Source: Gammaproteobacteria bacterium
GTDB taxonomy: Bacteria > Pseudomonadota > Gammaproteobacteria > SZUA-229
Assembly (NCBI GenBank): GCA_029882355.1
Contig: JAOUKV010000003.1
Location: 89,426 to 153,425, forward strand
Direction: 5' to 3'
DNA: 64,000 nucleotides
A program made the translations under genes and the position numbers. The notes beneath the pieces were generated by a model. That model was not told where the DNA came from. It saw nothing but the letters and a program-made list of their open reading frames with translations, and made no database searches. Of the stretch, positions 1 to 8,732 are shown piece after piece (the stretch's first letter is position 1; each line of letters starts with the position of its first letter).

Positions 1-446
1 ACGCCTGCGGGTGTTACGCCAAGAAAGAAATCGAACAGTATAGGCAGGATAATAAAATGAGCAAAAGCGATGCCACAATAAAATAGCAACACACTGGAAG
101 TTAACAAAGGCACTGCCAGGCGTTTTTCGTGTTTATACAAACCGGGTGCAACGAAGCCCCAAATCTGGTGCAGGGTGTGCGGAATAGTTAATAACACCGA
201 TAATAATAAAGCTAATTTGAGTGGTACCAGAAATGGCGAGGTCACGCCGGTGGCAATCATTGAGGTGCCTTCGGGCATCTGCGCCAATAATGGATCGGCA
301 GCAAAACTGAAAATATCTTCTGAAAAAGCGAATAAAATCAGGAAGGCGACCAGAATGACCAGCACGATCCACATCAGGCGGTCGCGCAATTCGGCCAGAT
401 GCTCCATCAAACCCTGTTCGGGAGCGTTATCTTTTTCGTCTTCCAC
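1..446 (-). CDS. tatC: Sec-independent protein translocase subunit TatC (partial, 3' end beyond window)
   Basis: Polytopic inner-membrane core of the twin-arginine translocase; it recognises the twin-arginine signal peptide and forms the receptor with TatB. The visible 148 codons begin with a GTG just inside an in-frame stop. They show the family's N-terminal signature (MEHLAELRDRL, about residues 14-24), a first membrane span directly after it, a periplasmic loop, then further spans. The C-terminal part runs off the left edge. It is last in a dtd-his-tatABC gene series and follows tatB by about 100 bp. The GTG start is chosen because the upstream in-frame ATG is followed immediately by a stop. 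Confidence 0.95.
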   Translation of the reverse strand, partial: MEDEKDNAPEQGLMEHLAELRDRLMWIVLVILVAFLILFAFSEDIFSFAADPLLAQMPEGTSMIATGVTSPFLVPLKLALLLSVLLTIPHTLHQIWGFVAPGLYKHEKRLAVPLLTSSVLLFYCGIAFAHFIILPILFDFFLGVTPAG

Positions 447-548
447 TTACATCAATACCTTAAAGTTTGGAACGTGAGCACGCGGCTATAACCATAATAT
501 GTTTATCAATATTGATTCGGATAGTGATGTTAATGAGCTTGAAATTAT

Positions 549-902
549 CTATTCAGGGTTTTTCGTTAGCTTATCGTTCTCTTCTTCGACAGCAGGCAAT
601 TCTTCCTCAATACTGTGAGTTTTCTCACTGGTTCCCAGCAGGTCATCGGCGCTCATTCTGGTTGACTGATTGACCTTCTGCTTCAATTCGCTAAGTTGAA
701 TTTCCTGATTGTGAATAACACGTTTGAATTCAGAAATATCAAATTCCTGTTCAACTTCACTTTTTACACCCTCAATATAGCGACGCCCCTTGCCTACCCA
801 TAAACCTAAGGTCCGCGCAGCACCGGGCAGGCGTTCCGGCCCGATGACCACCAGCGCCAAAATCAGGATTAGAAGAATTTCCCAAAAACCAACGTCAAAC
901 AT
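549..902 (-). CDS. tatB: Sec-independent protein translocase subunit TatB
   Basis: Single-span partner of TatC in the twin-arginine signal-peptide receptor. The 117-residue protein has the classic plan: one N-terminal membrane helix (residues 6-21), the hinge GPERLP, an amphipathic helix (to about residue 45) and a long charged, partly helical tail. The family-typical MFDVGFWE start fixes the initiation codon. It lies 33 bp downstream of tatA and upstream of tatC, so co-transcription is expected. The GPERLP hinge and longer tail separate it from TatA. Confidence 0.96.
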   Translation of the reverse strand: MFDVGFWEILLILILALVVIGPERLPGAARTLGLWVGKGRRYIEGVKSEVEQEFDISEFKRVIHNQEIQLSELKQKVNQSTRMSADDLLGTSEKTHSIEEELPAVEEENDKLTKNPE

Positions 903-935
903 AATGTTTCTTGCCTAAAGCCAAAGCCTGGATAA

Positions 936-1157
936 TTAAACTTTATCCTGATCTTTAGTTTTTACTTCAGCATCAACAACATTGCTGTCATTTTCTTCAA
1001 TTTTATTGTTTTCGCTATCGCCACCATCTTTAATAGCTGATTTAAAACCCTTTACCGCAGAGCCAATATCACCGCCAAGATTGCGTAATTTTTTTGTACC
1101 AAATAATAAAATGACGATACCCAGAACAATCACTAACTGCCAAATACTAATACCCAT
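936..1157 (-). CDS. tatA: Sec-independent protein translocase subunit TatA
   Basis: Pore-forming subunit of the twin-arginine translocase, recruited to the TatBC-substrate complex. The 73-residue protein has a short N-terminal membrane helix ([19 protein letters not shown]), the FGTKKL hinge and an amphipathic helix with KGFKSAIKD, followed by an acidic tail. The reading frame stays open about 35 codons further upstream, but that part overlaps hisE and has no family similarity. The ATG in front of GISIW is therefore taken as the start; a GAGAGA purine stretch lies before it. Confidence 0.95.
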   Translation of the reverse strand: MGISIWQLVIVLGIVILLFGTKKLRNLGGDIGSAVKGFKSAIKDGGDSENNKIEENDSNVVDAEVKTKDQDKV

Positions 1158-1194
1158 CTCTTTAATCTCTCTCGTCTTGTAATCAATTATAAAA

Positions 1195-1509
1195 TTAGCG
1201 TGAGGCTTTTTCATCCAGGCCCGAGACACCAAAACGTCGCGCCAATTCCTGCAATACATCATCCGGCTTCAAATCTTCTCGCGCTAATAATACCAATGTA
1301 TGAAACCAAAGATCAGCAACTTCATAAACCAGCTTTTCTTTATCACCATCCTTTGCCGCCATCACAGTCTCAGTGGCTTCTTCACCGATTTTTTTCAGTA
1401 TAGCATCCAAACCCTTGTGGTAAAGACTGGCCACATAGGACGAGTCTGCCTCTGCTGTTTTGCGCTGCTCAAGTATTTCTGCCAGCTGTTGAAGGATTTG
1501 ATCACTCAT
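1195..1509 (-). CDS. hisE: Phosphoribosyl-ATP pyrophosphatase
   Basis: Second step of histidine biosynthesis: phosphoribosyl-ATP to phosphoribosyl-AMP plus pyrophosphate, in the cytoplasm. The 104-residue all-helical protein shows the MazG-like metal-binding pattern ([15 protein letters not shown], then [14 protein letters not shown]). It is a separate gene here, whereas in enterobacteria it is fused to hisI. Its ATG overlaps the end of hisI by 8 bp, indicating translational coupling. tatA follows about 37 bp downstream. Confidence 0.95.
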   Translation of the reverse strand: MSDQILQQLAEILEQRKTAEADSSYVASLYHKGLDAILKKIGEEATETVMAAKDGDKEKLVYEVADLWFHTLVLLAREDLKPDDVLQELARRFGVSGLDEKASR

Positions 1510-1900
1510 TATTTTTCCCATATATTTCTTTCGGGTCTTTAATTACGCCTTCAACTTCGACCCACTCATCGCCCTGTAGTTGCCGATAAAAGCAACTTTC
1601 CCGGCCAGTATGGCACGCTATGCCACCATTTTGCTCCACTTTTAGCAAAATCACGTCTTCATCACAGTCAAAGTACATATCGATGACCTGCTGCACATGA
1701 CCGGATTCTTCACCCTTATGCCACAGTTTTTTTCTTGAACGTGACCAGTAAACCGCCTGTTTTTTCTCAGCGGTGAGATTCAATGACTCGCGGTTCATCC
1801 ACGCAAACATCAGCACTTTACCCGATGTTGCATCCTGGGCAATGACAGGGATCAAGCCATCATCGTTAAATCGTATTTCATCCAGCCATGTTTCTGACAT
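1502..1900 (-). CDS. hisI: Phosphoribosyl-AMP cyclohydrolase
   Basis: Third step of histidine biosynthesis, opening the adenine ring of phosphoribosyl-AMP. The roughly 132-residue protein carries the zinc and magnesium site residues of the family: [22 protein letters not shown] and CFYRQL near the C terminus, plus [13 protein letters not shown] in the middle. The ATG giving [11 protein letters not shown] is preferred. A GTG three codons upstream, nearer the end of hisF, is also possible. It is a stand-alone hisI type without a HisE domain. Confidence 0.95.
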   Translation of the reverse strand: MSETWLDEIRFNDDGLIPVIAQDATSGKVLMFAWMNRESLNLTAEKKQAVYWSRSRKKLWHKGEESGHVQQVIDMYFDCDEDVILLKVEQNGGIACHTGRESCFYRQLQGDEWVEVEGVIKDPKEIYGKNNE

Positions 1901-1915
1901 ATCAATCACGCCGAT

Positions 1916-2689
1916 TTAGAGGCGAACCTCGATACCGCGATCGGCCATTTTCTGCTTGGCTTCACCCACGGTGTACTCAGCAAAATGGAAAATACTGGCC
2001 GCCAGTACAGCGTCAGCTTTACCTTCGAGTATACCTTCGGCCAGATGATCCAGATTACCAACACCACCGGAAGCTATCACAGGCACCGGCACGGCTTCAG
2101 CAATGGCGCGTGTTAACTCCAGATCAAAACCAATCTTGGTGCCGTCTCTGTCCATGCTGGTCAGTAAAATCTCGCCAGCACCGAAGTCGGCCATTTTTTT
2201 TGCCCACTCGATGGCATCAAGACCGGTTTCTTTGCGACCGCCGTGGGTAAATATCTCCCAGCGATTTGGCTCGCCTTCGGCACTGACTTTTTTAGCATCA
2301 ATCGCGACCACAATACATTGCGATCCGACACGGTCTGAAGCCTCTTTAACAAATTCGGGGTTAAACACGGCTGCTGTATTGATCGCAACTTTATCGGCAC
2401 CGGCATTCAACATGCGTTGCACGTCTTCAACGCAACGGATACCACCACCGACAGTCAGCGGGATAAAAACTTCATTCGCGACTCGTTCCACCACGTGCAC
2501 AATGGTCTCACGATCATCGGAACTGGCGGTAATATCCAGAAATGTGATTTCGTCTGCGCCTTCCTGATCATAACGACGGGCGACTTCAACCGGATCACCG
2601 GCATCACGAATATCGATAAACTTAACGCCTTTTACAACGCGACCGTCTCTAACATCAAGACAGGGAATAATTCTTTTTGCGAGTGGCAT
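1916..2689 (-). CDS. hisF: Imidazole glycerol phosphate synthase cyclase subunit
   Basis: Cyclase half of IGP synthase. It uses ammonia from HisH to turn PRFAR into IGP and AICAR, linking histidine and purine synthesis. The 257-residue (beta/alpha)8 barrel has both catalytic aspartates in context ([13 protein letters not shown] near residue 11 and VVAIDAKK near residue 130) and the phosphate-binding VGGGIR and ASGGVG loops. It follows hisA with almost no gap and precedes hisI, as part of the core histidine operon. Confidence 0.97.
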   Translation of the reverse strand: MPLAKRIIPCLDVRDGRVVKGVKFIDIRDAGDPVEVARRYDQEGADEITFLDITASSDDRETIVHVVERVANEVFIPLTVGGGIRCVEDVQRMLNAGADKVAINTAAVFNPEFVKEASDRVGSQCIVVAIDAKKVSAEGEPNRWEIFTHGGRKETGLDAIEWAKKMADFGAGEILLTSMDRDGTKIGFDLELTRAIAEAVPVPVIASGGVGNLDHLAEGILEGKADAVLAASIFHFAEYTVGEAKQKMADRGIEVRL

Positions 2690-2690
2690 A

Positions 2691-3428
2691 CTATTTTGCC
2701 TGACTATCTAGCCAGGCCTGACACTCGGCGAGATCAATCGAGCCATCATAAATAGCACGTCCGGTAATTGCACCCATAATACCTTCGTCTTCGACAGCAC
2801 TCAGCTCCTTAATGTCATCCATATTGGTGATACCACCGGAGGCAATCACGGGAATATTCACCGCCTGTGCCAATTTAACTGTGGCTTCAACGTTGACACC
2901 CTGCATCATGCCGTCGCGTGAAATATCAGTATAAATAATGGCAGAAACACCATCATTTTCAAAACGCTGCGCCATATCAATGACATCATGTTTGGATAAT
3001 TTTGACCAGCCATCAACCGCGACTTTACCGTCTTTGGCATCAAGGCCAACGATGATGTGGGTAGGGAACTCTGCACAGACTTCGCTGACAAAGTGCGGAT
3101 CTTTCACTGCCTGCGTACCGATAATAACGTAGCGGACACCGGCGTCGAGATAGGCAGCGATGGTGTCGTCATCACGAATGCCACCACCAATCTGGATATC
3201 AATCTCCGGATAGGCACTGGCAATATCGTGAATCACACCGGCATTTTTCGGCTTGCCGGCAAAAGCACCGTCGAGATCAACAATGTGCAGACGTTTGGTG
3301 CCTGCTTCTACCCAACGTCCAGCCATGGCAACAGGGTCATCAGAAAAAACCGTGCTATCTTCCATTTTGCCCTGACGCAAACGTACACATTGGCCATCTT
3401 TTAAATCAATCGCGGGGATCAGTAACAT
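2691..3428 (-). CDS. hisA: ProFAR isomerase (phosphoribosylformimino-AICAR ribotide isomerase)
   Basis: Amadori isomerisation of ProFAR to PRFAR, the step before HisF/HisH. The 245-residue half-barrel-duplicated protein has catalytic aspartates in [13 protein letters not shown] (residue 8) and IVGLDAKDG (about residue 128). Phosphate loops IGGGIRDDD and ASGGITN are also present. It overlaps nothing but is nearly contiguous with hisF. A pyrimidine-rich 35-bp gap separates it from hisH upstream. Confidence 0.97.
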   Translation of the reverse strand: MLLIPAIDLKDGQCVRLRQGKMEDSTVFSDDPVAMAGRWVEAGTKRLHIVDLDGAFAGKPKNAGVIHDIASAYPEIDIQIGGGIRDDDTIAAYLDAGVRYVIIGTQAVKDPHFVSEVCAEFPTHIIVGLDAKDGKVAVDGWSKLSKHDVIDMAQRFENDGVSAIIYTDISRDGMMQGVNVEATVKLAQAVNIPVIASGGITNMDDIKELSAVEDEGIMGAITGRAIYDGSIDLAECQAWLDSQAK

Positions 3429-3463
3429 GAGCTTTCTTTACCTTTCTTTTTCTGTTTCGTTAG

Positions 3464-4126
3464 TTAATTCGGTGAGCCATTCCACTTAGTGAAATTTTCT
3501 AGTAACTGCAAACCATCGGCAGCACTTTTCTCCGGGTGGAATTGTGTTGCAAAAACGTTATCTCGCGCAATAGCTGAGACGAAATTAATACCGAATTCGG
3601 TTTCACCAGCAGTAATGGATTTATCTTCCGGCGACACATAATAACTGTGTACAAAATAAAAACGACTATCCTGCTCAACACCATTCCACAAGGGATGAGC
3701 TTGAGCCTGATGCACGCGGTTCCATCCCATGTGCGGAATTTTCAGTAGCTCTTTTTTTGCATCGATCTTATTTTCGGCGAAGGCGGTACCAAAGAAGCGC
3801 ACCTCTCCGTCGTACAAACCCATGCAATCTACGCCATCATTTTCTTTGCTATGCGCCAGCAAGACCTGCATGCCCATACAAATACCAAAAAAGGGTTTTT
3901 CTCTGGCGGCCTTCAACACCGGCTCAATCAAACCACGTTGCTTTAATTCCAGCATGCAATCACGCGCTGCGCCCTGACCGGGGAAAACCACATGATCGGC
4001 GGCAGCAATATCAGCCGGATCAGAAGTCACAATGACCTTCTGATCCGAACTGGCGACGTGCTCCAGGGCCTTTGATACGGAACGCAGGTTACCCATGCCG
4101 TAATCGACAACAGCTATCAAGGACAT
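3464..4126 (-). CDS. hisH: Imidazole glycerol phosphate synthase glutaminase subunit
   Basis: Glutaminase half of IGP synthase, feeding ammonia to HisF. It is a class I amidotransferase with a nucleophilic cysteine in FFGICMGMQ (residue 83), an oxyanion segment FPGQGAARDC, and the His-Glu pair in TQFHPEKSA near the C terminus. At 220 residues it is slightly longer than typical. The start codon lies 5 bp after hisB. Confidence 0.96.
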   Translation of the reverse strand: MSLIAVVDYGMGNLRSVSKALEHVASSDQKVIVTSDPADIAAADHVVFPGQGAARDCMLELKQRGLIEPVLKAAREKPFFGICMGMQVLLAHSKENDGVDCMGLYDGEVRFFGTAFAENKIDAKKELLKIPHMGWNRVHQAQAHPLWNGVEQDSRFYFVHSYYVSPEDKSITAGETEFGINFVSAIARDNVFATQFHPEKSAADGLQLLENFTKWNGSPN

Positions 4127-4131
4127 TGGCT

Positions 4132-4725
4132 TTATAACGCTCCCTTGGTGCTCGGCATAATGCCGGCCATACGAGGATCTTCTGCCAGCGCCATACGCAC
4201 TGCTCGACCGAATGCCTTGAATACCGTTTCCGCTATGTGATGCGAGTTATCGCCACTGAGGTTATCAATGTGCAAACTCACGCCCGCGTGGTTGACGAAG
4301 CCCTGAAAGAACTCATGCAACAAGTCAGTTTCAAAAACACCAATACTGGCACGCGGATATTTCACTCTGTGTTCAAGACCAGGACGACCTGAGAAATCGA
4401 TCACCACGCGTGATAGCGCCTCGTCCAGAGGCACATAGGAGTGACCGTAGCGCACGATACCTTTTTTATCACCGACGGCTTTATTTATCGCCTGACCGAG
4501 GGTGATACCAATATCTTCCACCGTGTGATGGGCATCAATATCCAGATCACCTTCGGCTTCAATTTCCAGATCAATCAAACCGTGGCGCGCAACCTGATCG
4601 AGCATATGCTCAAGAAAAGGTACGCCTGTATTCAATTTGCATATGCCGGTACCATCAAGATTCACCTGAACCTTGATTTTGGTTTCCAGCGTGTTTCGCT
4701 CAACACTTGCCTGACGATCTGTCAT
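4132..4725 (-). CDS. hisB: Imidazoleglycerol-phosphate dehydratase (monofunctional)
   Basis: Dehydrates IGP to imidazole acetol phosphate. The 197-residue manganese enzyme shows both duplicated metal-binding motifs, [10 protein letters not shown] near residue 65 and [12 protein letters not shown] near residue 165. The histidinol-phosphate phosphatase domain fused in enterobacteria is absent, so that activity must be encoded elsewhere. It lies between dtd and hisH in one transcriptional direction. Confidence 0.97.
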   Translation of the reverse strand: MTDRQASVERNTLETKIKVQVNLDGTGICKLNTGVPFLEHMLDQVARHGLIDLEIEAEGDLDIDAHHTVEDIGITLGQAINKAVGDKKGIVRYGHSYVPLDEALSRVVIDFSGRPGLEHRVKYPRASIGVFETDLLHEFFQGFVNHAGVSLHIDNLSGDNSHHIAETVFKAFGRAVRMALAEDPRMAGIMPSTKGAL

Positions 4726-4755
4726 TTCATCTCCAATCGAGCATTTGCTCGTCGT

Positions 4756-5193
4756 TTATACCTGCAACCAGAAAGTCACAGGACCATCATTAATTAGCTC
4801 TACCGCCATATCAGCACCAAACCTTCCGGTCTGTACCTGCGGTATTTGCTGACTCATTATATCAACAACCGCGGCAAATAAATCAGCTGCTTGCCCTGGT
4901 GGCGCTGTCGATGAAAAACTCGGGCGTTTGCCCTTATTAGTATCAGCAGCCAGCGTGAATTGCGGCACCAATAAGACTTCTCCTGCAATATCTAGCACAC
5001 TTAAGTTCATCTTGCCGTCATCGTCGGAAAAAACTCGATATTCCAGCAGTTTTTTTACCAGCCGCTCAGCCTGCTCACGGCTATCGTTCTTTTCTACACC
5101 CACTAGCACCATCAGACCCTTATCAATTTCTGCGATACAATTTTCATTTACCGTCACTGAGGCGCGGGTCACACGCTGAAGCAAACCAATCAT
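4756..5193 (-). CDS. dtd: D-aminoacyl-tRNA deacylase
   Basis: Removes D-amino acids (and glycine from tRNA-Ala) from mischarged tRNAs. The 145-residue protein has the dimer-forming active-site motifs: PQFTLAADT near residue 75 and the Gly-cisPro element NDGPVTFWL at the C terminus. An AAGGGG ribosome-binding site precedes the ATG. It is the first gene of the minus-strand series running into the histidine and Tat genes. Its upstream region is shared with the divergent small RNA gene. Confidence 0.96.
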   Translation of the reverse strand: MIGLLQRVTRASVTVNENCIAEIDKGLMVLVGVEKNDSREQAERLVKKLLEYRVFSDDDGKMNLSVLDIAGEVLLVPQFTLAADTNKGKRPSFSSTAPPGQAADLFAAVVDIMSQQIPQVQTGRFGADMAVELINDGPVTFWLQV

Positions 5194-5232
5194 GTTCGCC
5201 CCTTCACAGCATTATTCACCACCAATCCTCCA

Positions 5233-5250
5233 TGTAGGAATAGTCCTACA
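5233..5250 (+). promoter_or_regulatory. GacA/UvrY-type upstream activating palindrome
   Basis: A perfect 18-bp inverted repeat TGTAGG-N6-CCTACA (extended arms TGTAGGA/TCCTACA). It matches the GacA box TGTARG-N6-CYTACA known from rsmX/Y/Z promoters. Its centre lies about 65 bp upstream of the predicted start of the GGA-rich RNA, the spacing known for those promoters. A role in dtd transcription on the other strand cannot be excluded. Confidence 0.75.
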
Positions 5251-5294
5251 ACACATAGCCCAAACCACTGATAGCATGATATTAACCTCAGGCA

Positions 5295-5300
5295 CATAAT
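5295..5300 (+). promoter_or_regulatory. Putative -10 hexamer of the small RNA promoter
   Basis: CATAAT matches TATAAT at five of six positions. No good -35 hexamer is found 16-18 bp upstream, as expected for a promoter that depends on a response regulator bound further upstream. Transcription would begin near position 5307, just before the first GGA motif. Confidence 0.5.
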
Positions 5301-5306
5301 ACCTCA

Positions 5307-5498
5307 CAAGGACAAAGGGAAAGAGTCACTAAAGGAAATAGGGAAATAACGTAGCATCAGTTTATATCAAGGATAAGGAATAAAGGACTAATTAAGATTT
5401 AAAGGATGAACCCAAAGGAACAAAACGGACTGCTATAGCGCGAGACTCATCACCAATCAAGGAAGGTCACAAACCCCGGTTTACCGGGGTTTTTTTTA
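5307..5498 (+). ncRNA. CsrB/RsmY/RsmZ-like CsrA-sequestering small RNA
   Basis: Predicted RNA of about 190 nt in the gap between two minus-strand genes, transcribed opposite to both. Eleven GGA motifs lie between 5310 and 5463 (at 5310, 5318, 5334, 5342, 5371, 5377, 5385, 5404, 5417, 5427 and 5461). Most are in an A-rich ANGGA context (AAAGGA, CAAGGA, AAAGGAUG), the recognition core of CsrA/RsmA; about two or three would be expected by chance. A GacA-type palindrome upstream and a canonical terminator at the 3' end complete the gene. Known family members titrate CsrA and so relieve translational repression of its targets. The exact 5' end is inferred. No CsrA, GacA or GacS gene lies in this window. 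Confidence 0.8.
5473..5498 (+). terminator. Intrinsic terminator of the small RNA
   Basis: Perfect 8-bp GC-rich stem (ACCCCGGT, 2-nt turn, ACCGGGGT) followed by eight T on the plus strand. Read on the minus strand only three T follow, so it is oriented for plus-strand transcription although both flanking genes are on the minus strand. Confidence 0.9.
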
Positions 5499-5513
5499 TT
5501 TCTGCGATAACCA

Positions 5514-6332
5514 TCATAATCCTGCAAAATCAAACAGGTCGGTATCAGCCAAATGTGAAGGCTTAACCTGGGTCATGCTACGCATAATAATATCACTACG
5601 CCCTGGATATTCCGTTTCCCAATCTTTAATCATCGACTTCACCACTTTACGCTGCATATTTTCCTGTGAACCACATAAATTACAGGGAATGATCGGAAAT
5701 TGTTGCGTATCGGCATAAGACACAATATCACTTTCTTTACATAACGCCAGCGGCCGGATGACCGTGTGTTTTTTATCGTCACTCAACAACTTGGGTGGCA
5801 TCGATTTAAGCTGGCCGTTAAAAAACATATTTAGAAACAGGGTTTCAACCATATCATCGCGATGATGACCCAATGCAATTTTTGTCGCACCAATTTCATC
5901 GGCGAAATTATATAAAATACCGCGACGTAAACGTGAACACAATCCGCAGGTAGTTTTACCCTCGGGCACTTTTTCTTTAACGATACTGTACGTGTCTTTT
6001 TCAACGATATGAAATTCAACACCCAGCTGTCGTAAATAATCCGGCAGAATATGCTCCGGAAACCCCGGTTGTTTCTGATCAAGGTTGACCGCAATCAACT
6101 CAAAATCAATCGGGGCTTTTTTTTGTAGCTCAAGCAAAATATCGAGCATGGTGAAACTGTCTTTTCCACCGGACATGCAAACCATCACACGATCACCTTG
6201 CTCAATCATTCCATACTGGACAATGGCCTCACCAACATTATGCCGCAAACGTTTTTTCAACCGCTTAATATCATCCGACATTACTGGAAGCTCTATTTTA
6301 ACAAGTACTTCATTGGTGGCGACTTCAGTCAT
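5514..6332 (-). CDS. ttcA: tRNA 2-thiocytidine biosynthesis protein TtcA
   Basis: ATP-dependent thiolation of cytidine 32 in tRNA, using a [4Fe-4S] cluster. The protein (about 272 residues) has the PP-loop SGGKDS at residues 54-59 and the two CxxC pairs that hold the cluster, CGLCSR and CNLCGS. The ATG giving MTEVATNEV is chosen because it follows a GAGG ribosome-binding site and overlaps the acyltransferase gene by 8 bp. The frame is open about 22 codons further upstream but without similarity. Confidence 0.95.
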   Translation of the reverse strand: MTEVATNEVLVKIELPVMSDDIKRLKKRLRHNVGEAIVQYGMIEQGDRVMVCMSGGKDSFTMLDILLELQKKAPIDFELIAVNLDQKQPGFPEHILPDYLRQLGVEFHIVEKDTYSIVKEKVPEGKTTCGLCSRLRRGILYNFADEIGATKIALGHHRDDMVETLFLNMFFNGQLKSMPPKLLSDDKKHTVIRPLALCKESDIVSYADTQQFPIIPCNLCGSQENMQRKVVKSMIKDWETEYPGRSDIIMRSMTQVKPSHLADTDLFDFAGL

Positions 6333-7275
6333 ACACTGAATCCTCTCCGGGTGGACGAGTTTGAAACAATCGCATAGTCCAGAAATACTGCACCGCACAT
6401 TGGCGGATCATATCTTCAACTGCTTTATTCATCACCGTTGCATCGGCAATATCATCACCACTGGGGAAGTTCTCTAGCTGCGGCAATACCTTCACAACAT
6501 ATTTTGATTTCTCTTTATCGTAGCATGCAATACAGGGTAGCACCGCCGCATCACATGATTTGGTCAAGCGACCCAGCACGGAGATCGTTGCTTTCTGAAC
6601 ACCAAAAAATGGTGCGAAAACTGATACATCTGAACCTAGATCTTCATCTGCTAAATATATTAACAGACGTCCTTTACGTGTATCTCTTATCAAAGGACGA
6701 AAGCCATCTTCACGGGTATAAGTTTTTGTACCAAGGCGAGCCCTACCCCGTGCCACCAACCAATTAATCAGCTCATTTCGCATAGGCTTATAAGGCCCAC
6801 TACATGCGTGTCGCCTTGACAGCGCAATGCCGGTGAACTCCAGACCTGCATGATGGCATGTAAGTAGAATAATGTTTTTTTTCTGCTCGAGCAGTCGTTC
6901 TATCTGTTCAAAAGCTTCAACATCAATGAACTTATCTAATCTATAAAGCGGTGCCCACCAAATCAAACCATACTGTATCAACCCTCGCACATGAGCACGT
7001 GCATGATCCAGCAACATGACTTTAATTTCAGCCTGGCTCTTTTCAGGAAAACACAATGACAAATTCACTAAGGCAATATTAAAACGTTTTTTATTTTTTT
7101 TTGCTGCATATTCACCCAACCTTTCACCCACTACATTAATTATAGATATCGGCAACATTGAAAAAAGGTAAAAAAGCATTAAACCAAGCCATGTTAGCCA
7201 GTACTTAGGCTGCAGAAAACTCAACTTAAATACAGGCATGCTTTGATTATTATTTGAGATCTTTTCGCTCATCAT
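6325..7275 (-). CDS. LpxL/HtrB-family lysophospholipid or lipid A acyltransferase
   Basis: Inner-membrane acyltransferase of the family that adds secondary acyl chains to lipid A or acylates related lipids. About 316 residues with an N-terminal membrane helix (roughly 25-45) and the catalytic HX4E motif in [20 protein letters not shown] and [14 protein letters not shown] match the conserved mid-protein blocks. The ATG overlaps the trkH stop (ATGA), implying coupling. Whether it acts on lipid A or another acceptor is not visible in the sequence. C-terminal [15 protein letters not shown] is also family-typical. Confidence 0.85.
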   Translation of the reverse strand: MMSEKISNNNQSMPVFKLSFLQPKYWLTWLGLMLFYLFSMLPISIINVVGERLGEYAAKKNKKRFNIALVNLSLCFPEKSQAEIKVMLLDHARAHVRGLIQYGLIWWAPLYRLDKFIDVEAFEQIERLLEQKKNIILLTCHHAGLEFTGIALSRRHACSGPYKPMRNELINWLVARGRARLGTKTYTREDGFRPLIRDTRKGRLLIYLADEDLGSDVSVFAPFFGVQKATISVLGRLTKSCDAAVLPCIACYDKEKSKYVVKVLPQLENFPSGDDIADATVMNKAVEDMIRQCAVQYFWTMRLFQTRPPGEDSVYD

Positions 7276-8723
7276 TTCCGCCAAAATGCTGGCATAAATA
7301 AAACCAGCAAAGTGAACACCTCAAGACGACCCAGCAGCATAGAAAAGCACAGAACCCATTTATCAAACACACCTAAGCTGGCGTAATTTGCACTAACATC
7401 TCCCAGACCCGGGCCTAAATTATTAATGGTTGCCGCTACCGCAGAAAAAGCTGTGACCTGATCATTGCCTGTCAACATCAGTAGCAACATCATTACAACA
7501 AAGATACCCACATAGGCAGCAAAGAATCCCCAGACAGCATTAATCACCCGATCAGAAACCGGTTGCCTGCCCAACTTAACAACTACCTGAGCATTGGGGT
7601 GTATCAGGCGCATCATTTCCCGCTGTCCCTGCTTAATCAATAACAACACACGAATAACCTTCATACCGCCGCCGGTTGAACCCGCACAACCACCAACAAA
7701 ACTCGCAAACAAAAGCATTACCGGCACAAACACCGGCCATAGTGAAAATTCACTCAACGTAAAACCCGTAGTGGTTGCAATCGAAACCGCGTGAAAAACC
7801 CCCTGTCGTACAGCTTGCCCAAACTCAGGAACCACTGAATTCACATATAGGTAAGACACACTAATTACAGAAATAATAAGCAGCCCTGTCGCATACATTT
7901 TAAATTCTGAATCACGTAGATAATTGATTAAATTAAAATGACGCATGGCGGCAAAATGCAATGCAAAATTAATCCCACCCAGAAACATGAAAAGAATAGC
8001 GACAAACTCTACCCAGGGATTATCAAAATAACCCAAACTGGCATCATGTGTTGAAAAGCCACCGATGGACACTGTGGAAAAACTATGACCAATCGCATCG
8101 AATACCGACATGCCCGCCAGCCAGTAACCAGCAAAGCAGGCAAGCGTTAATCCGAGATAAATATACCAGAGGGCTTTGGCTGTTTCAGCAATACGTGGGG
8201 TTAATTTATTATCTTTAACAGGGCCTGGAGTTTCAGCACGATATAACTGCATACCACCAATCCCCAGCATTGGCATAATTGCTACCGCCAACACGATAAT
8301 ACCCATACCACCAAGCCATTGCAGTTCTTGCCTATAAAAAAGAATACTGTGTGGCAAAACATCCAGACCCGATAAAACCGTTGCACCTGTAGTTGTTAAA
8401 CCAGACACAGATTCAAACACGGCATCAGTAAAACTGATCGCCAATGATTCATAAAGCATTAGCGGCAAAGCTCCGGCGATTCCCAGCACTGACCAGAATA
8501 AAACCACTACCATAAAACCATCGCGTAACCGCAAATCGCCGCGTTGTTTTCTAACCGGAATAAAAAGCAGTAAGCCCACAACAAATAACAGCAGGAAACT
8601 GAAATAGAATGCACGACCAGCATCTTCCTGATAGAGAAGATCTATAACAATCGGTGGTAACAATGTTGTGCTAAACAACATCAACAACAAACCAATCAAG
8701 CGTTGAATTACGGCAGTATGCAT
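7272..8723 (-). CDS. trkH: Trk-type potassium uptake membrane subunit TrkH
   Basis: Potassium-translocating subunit of the Trk system. The 483-residue polytopic protein consists of four repeats of membrane helix, pore loop, membrane helix. Selectivity-filter segments are recognisable around GLTTTGATV, STVSIGGFSTHD, ATTTGFTL and ATINNLGPGLG. It is adjacent to trkA (9-bp gap), which encodes the cytoplasmic regulatory subunit. The stop codon overlaps the next gene. Confidence 0.95.
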   Translation of the reverse strand: MHTAVIQRLIGLLLMLFSTTLLPPIVIDLLYQEDAGRAFYFSFLLLFVVGLLLFIPVRKQRGDLRLRDGFMVVVLFWSVLGIAGALPLMLYESLAISFTDAVFESVSGLTTTGATVLSGLDVLPHSILFYRQELQWLGGMGIIVLAVAIMPMLGIGGMQLYRAETPGPVKDNKLTPRIAETAKALWYIYLGLTLACFAGYWLAGMSVFDAIGHSFSTVSIGGFSTHDASLGYFDNPWVEFVAILFMFLGGINFALHFAAMRHFNLINYLRDSEFKMYATGLLIISVISVSYLYVNSVVPEFGQAVRQGVFHAVSIATTTGFTLSEFSLWPVFVPVMLLFASFVGGCAGSTGGGMKVIRVLLLIKQGQREMMRLIHPNAQVVVKLGRQPVSDRVINAVWGFFAAYVGIFVVMMLLLMLTGNDQVTAFSAVAATINNLGPGLGDVSANYASLGVFDKWVLCFSMLLGRLEVFTLLVLFMPAFWRK

Positions 8724-8732
8724 AATGTCCGT

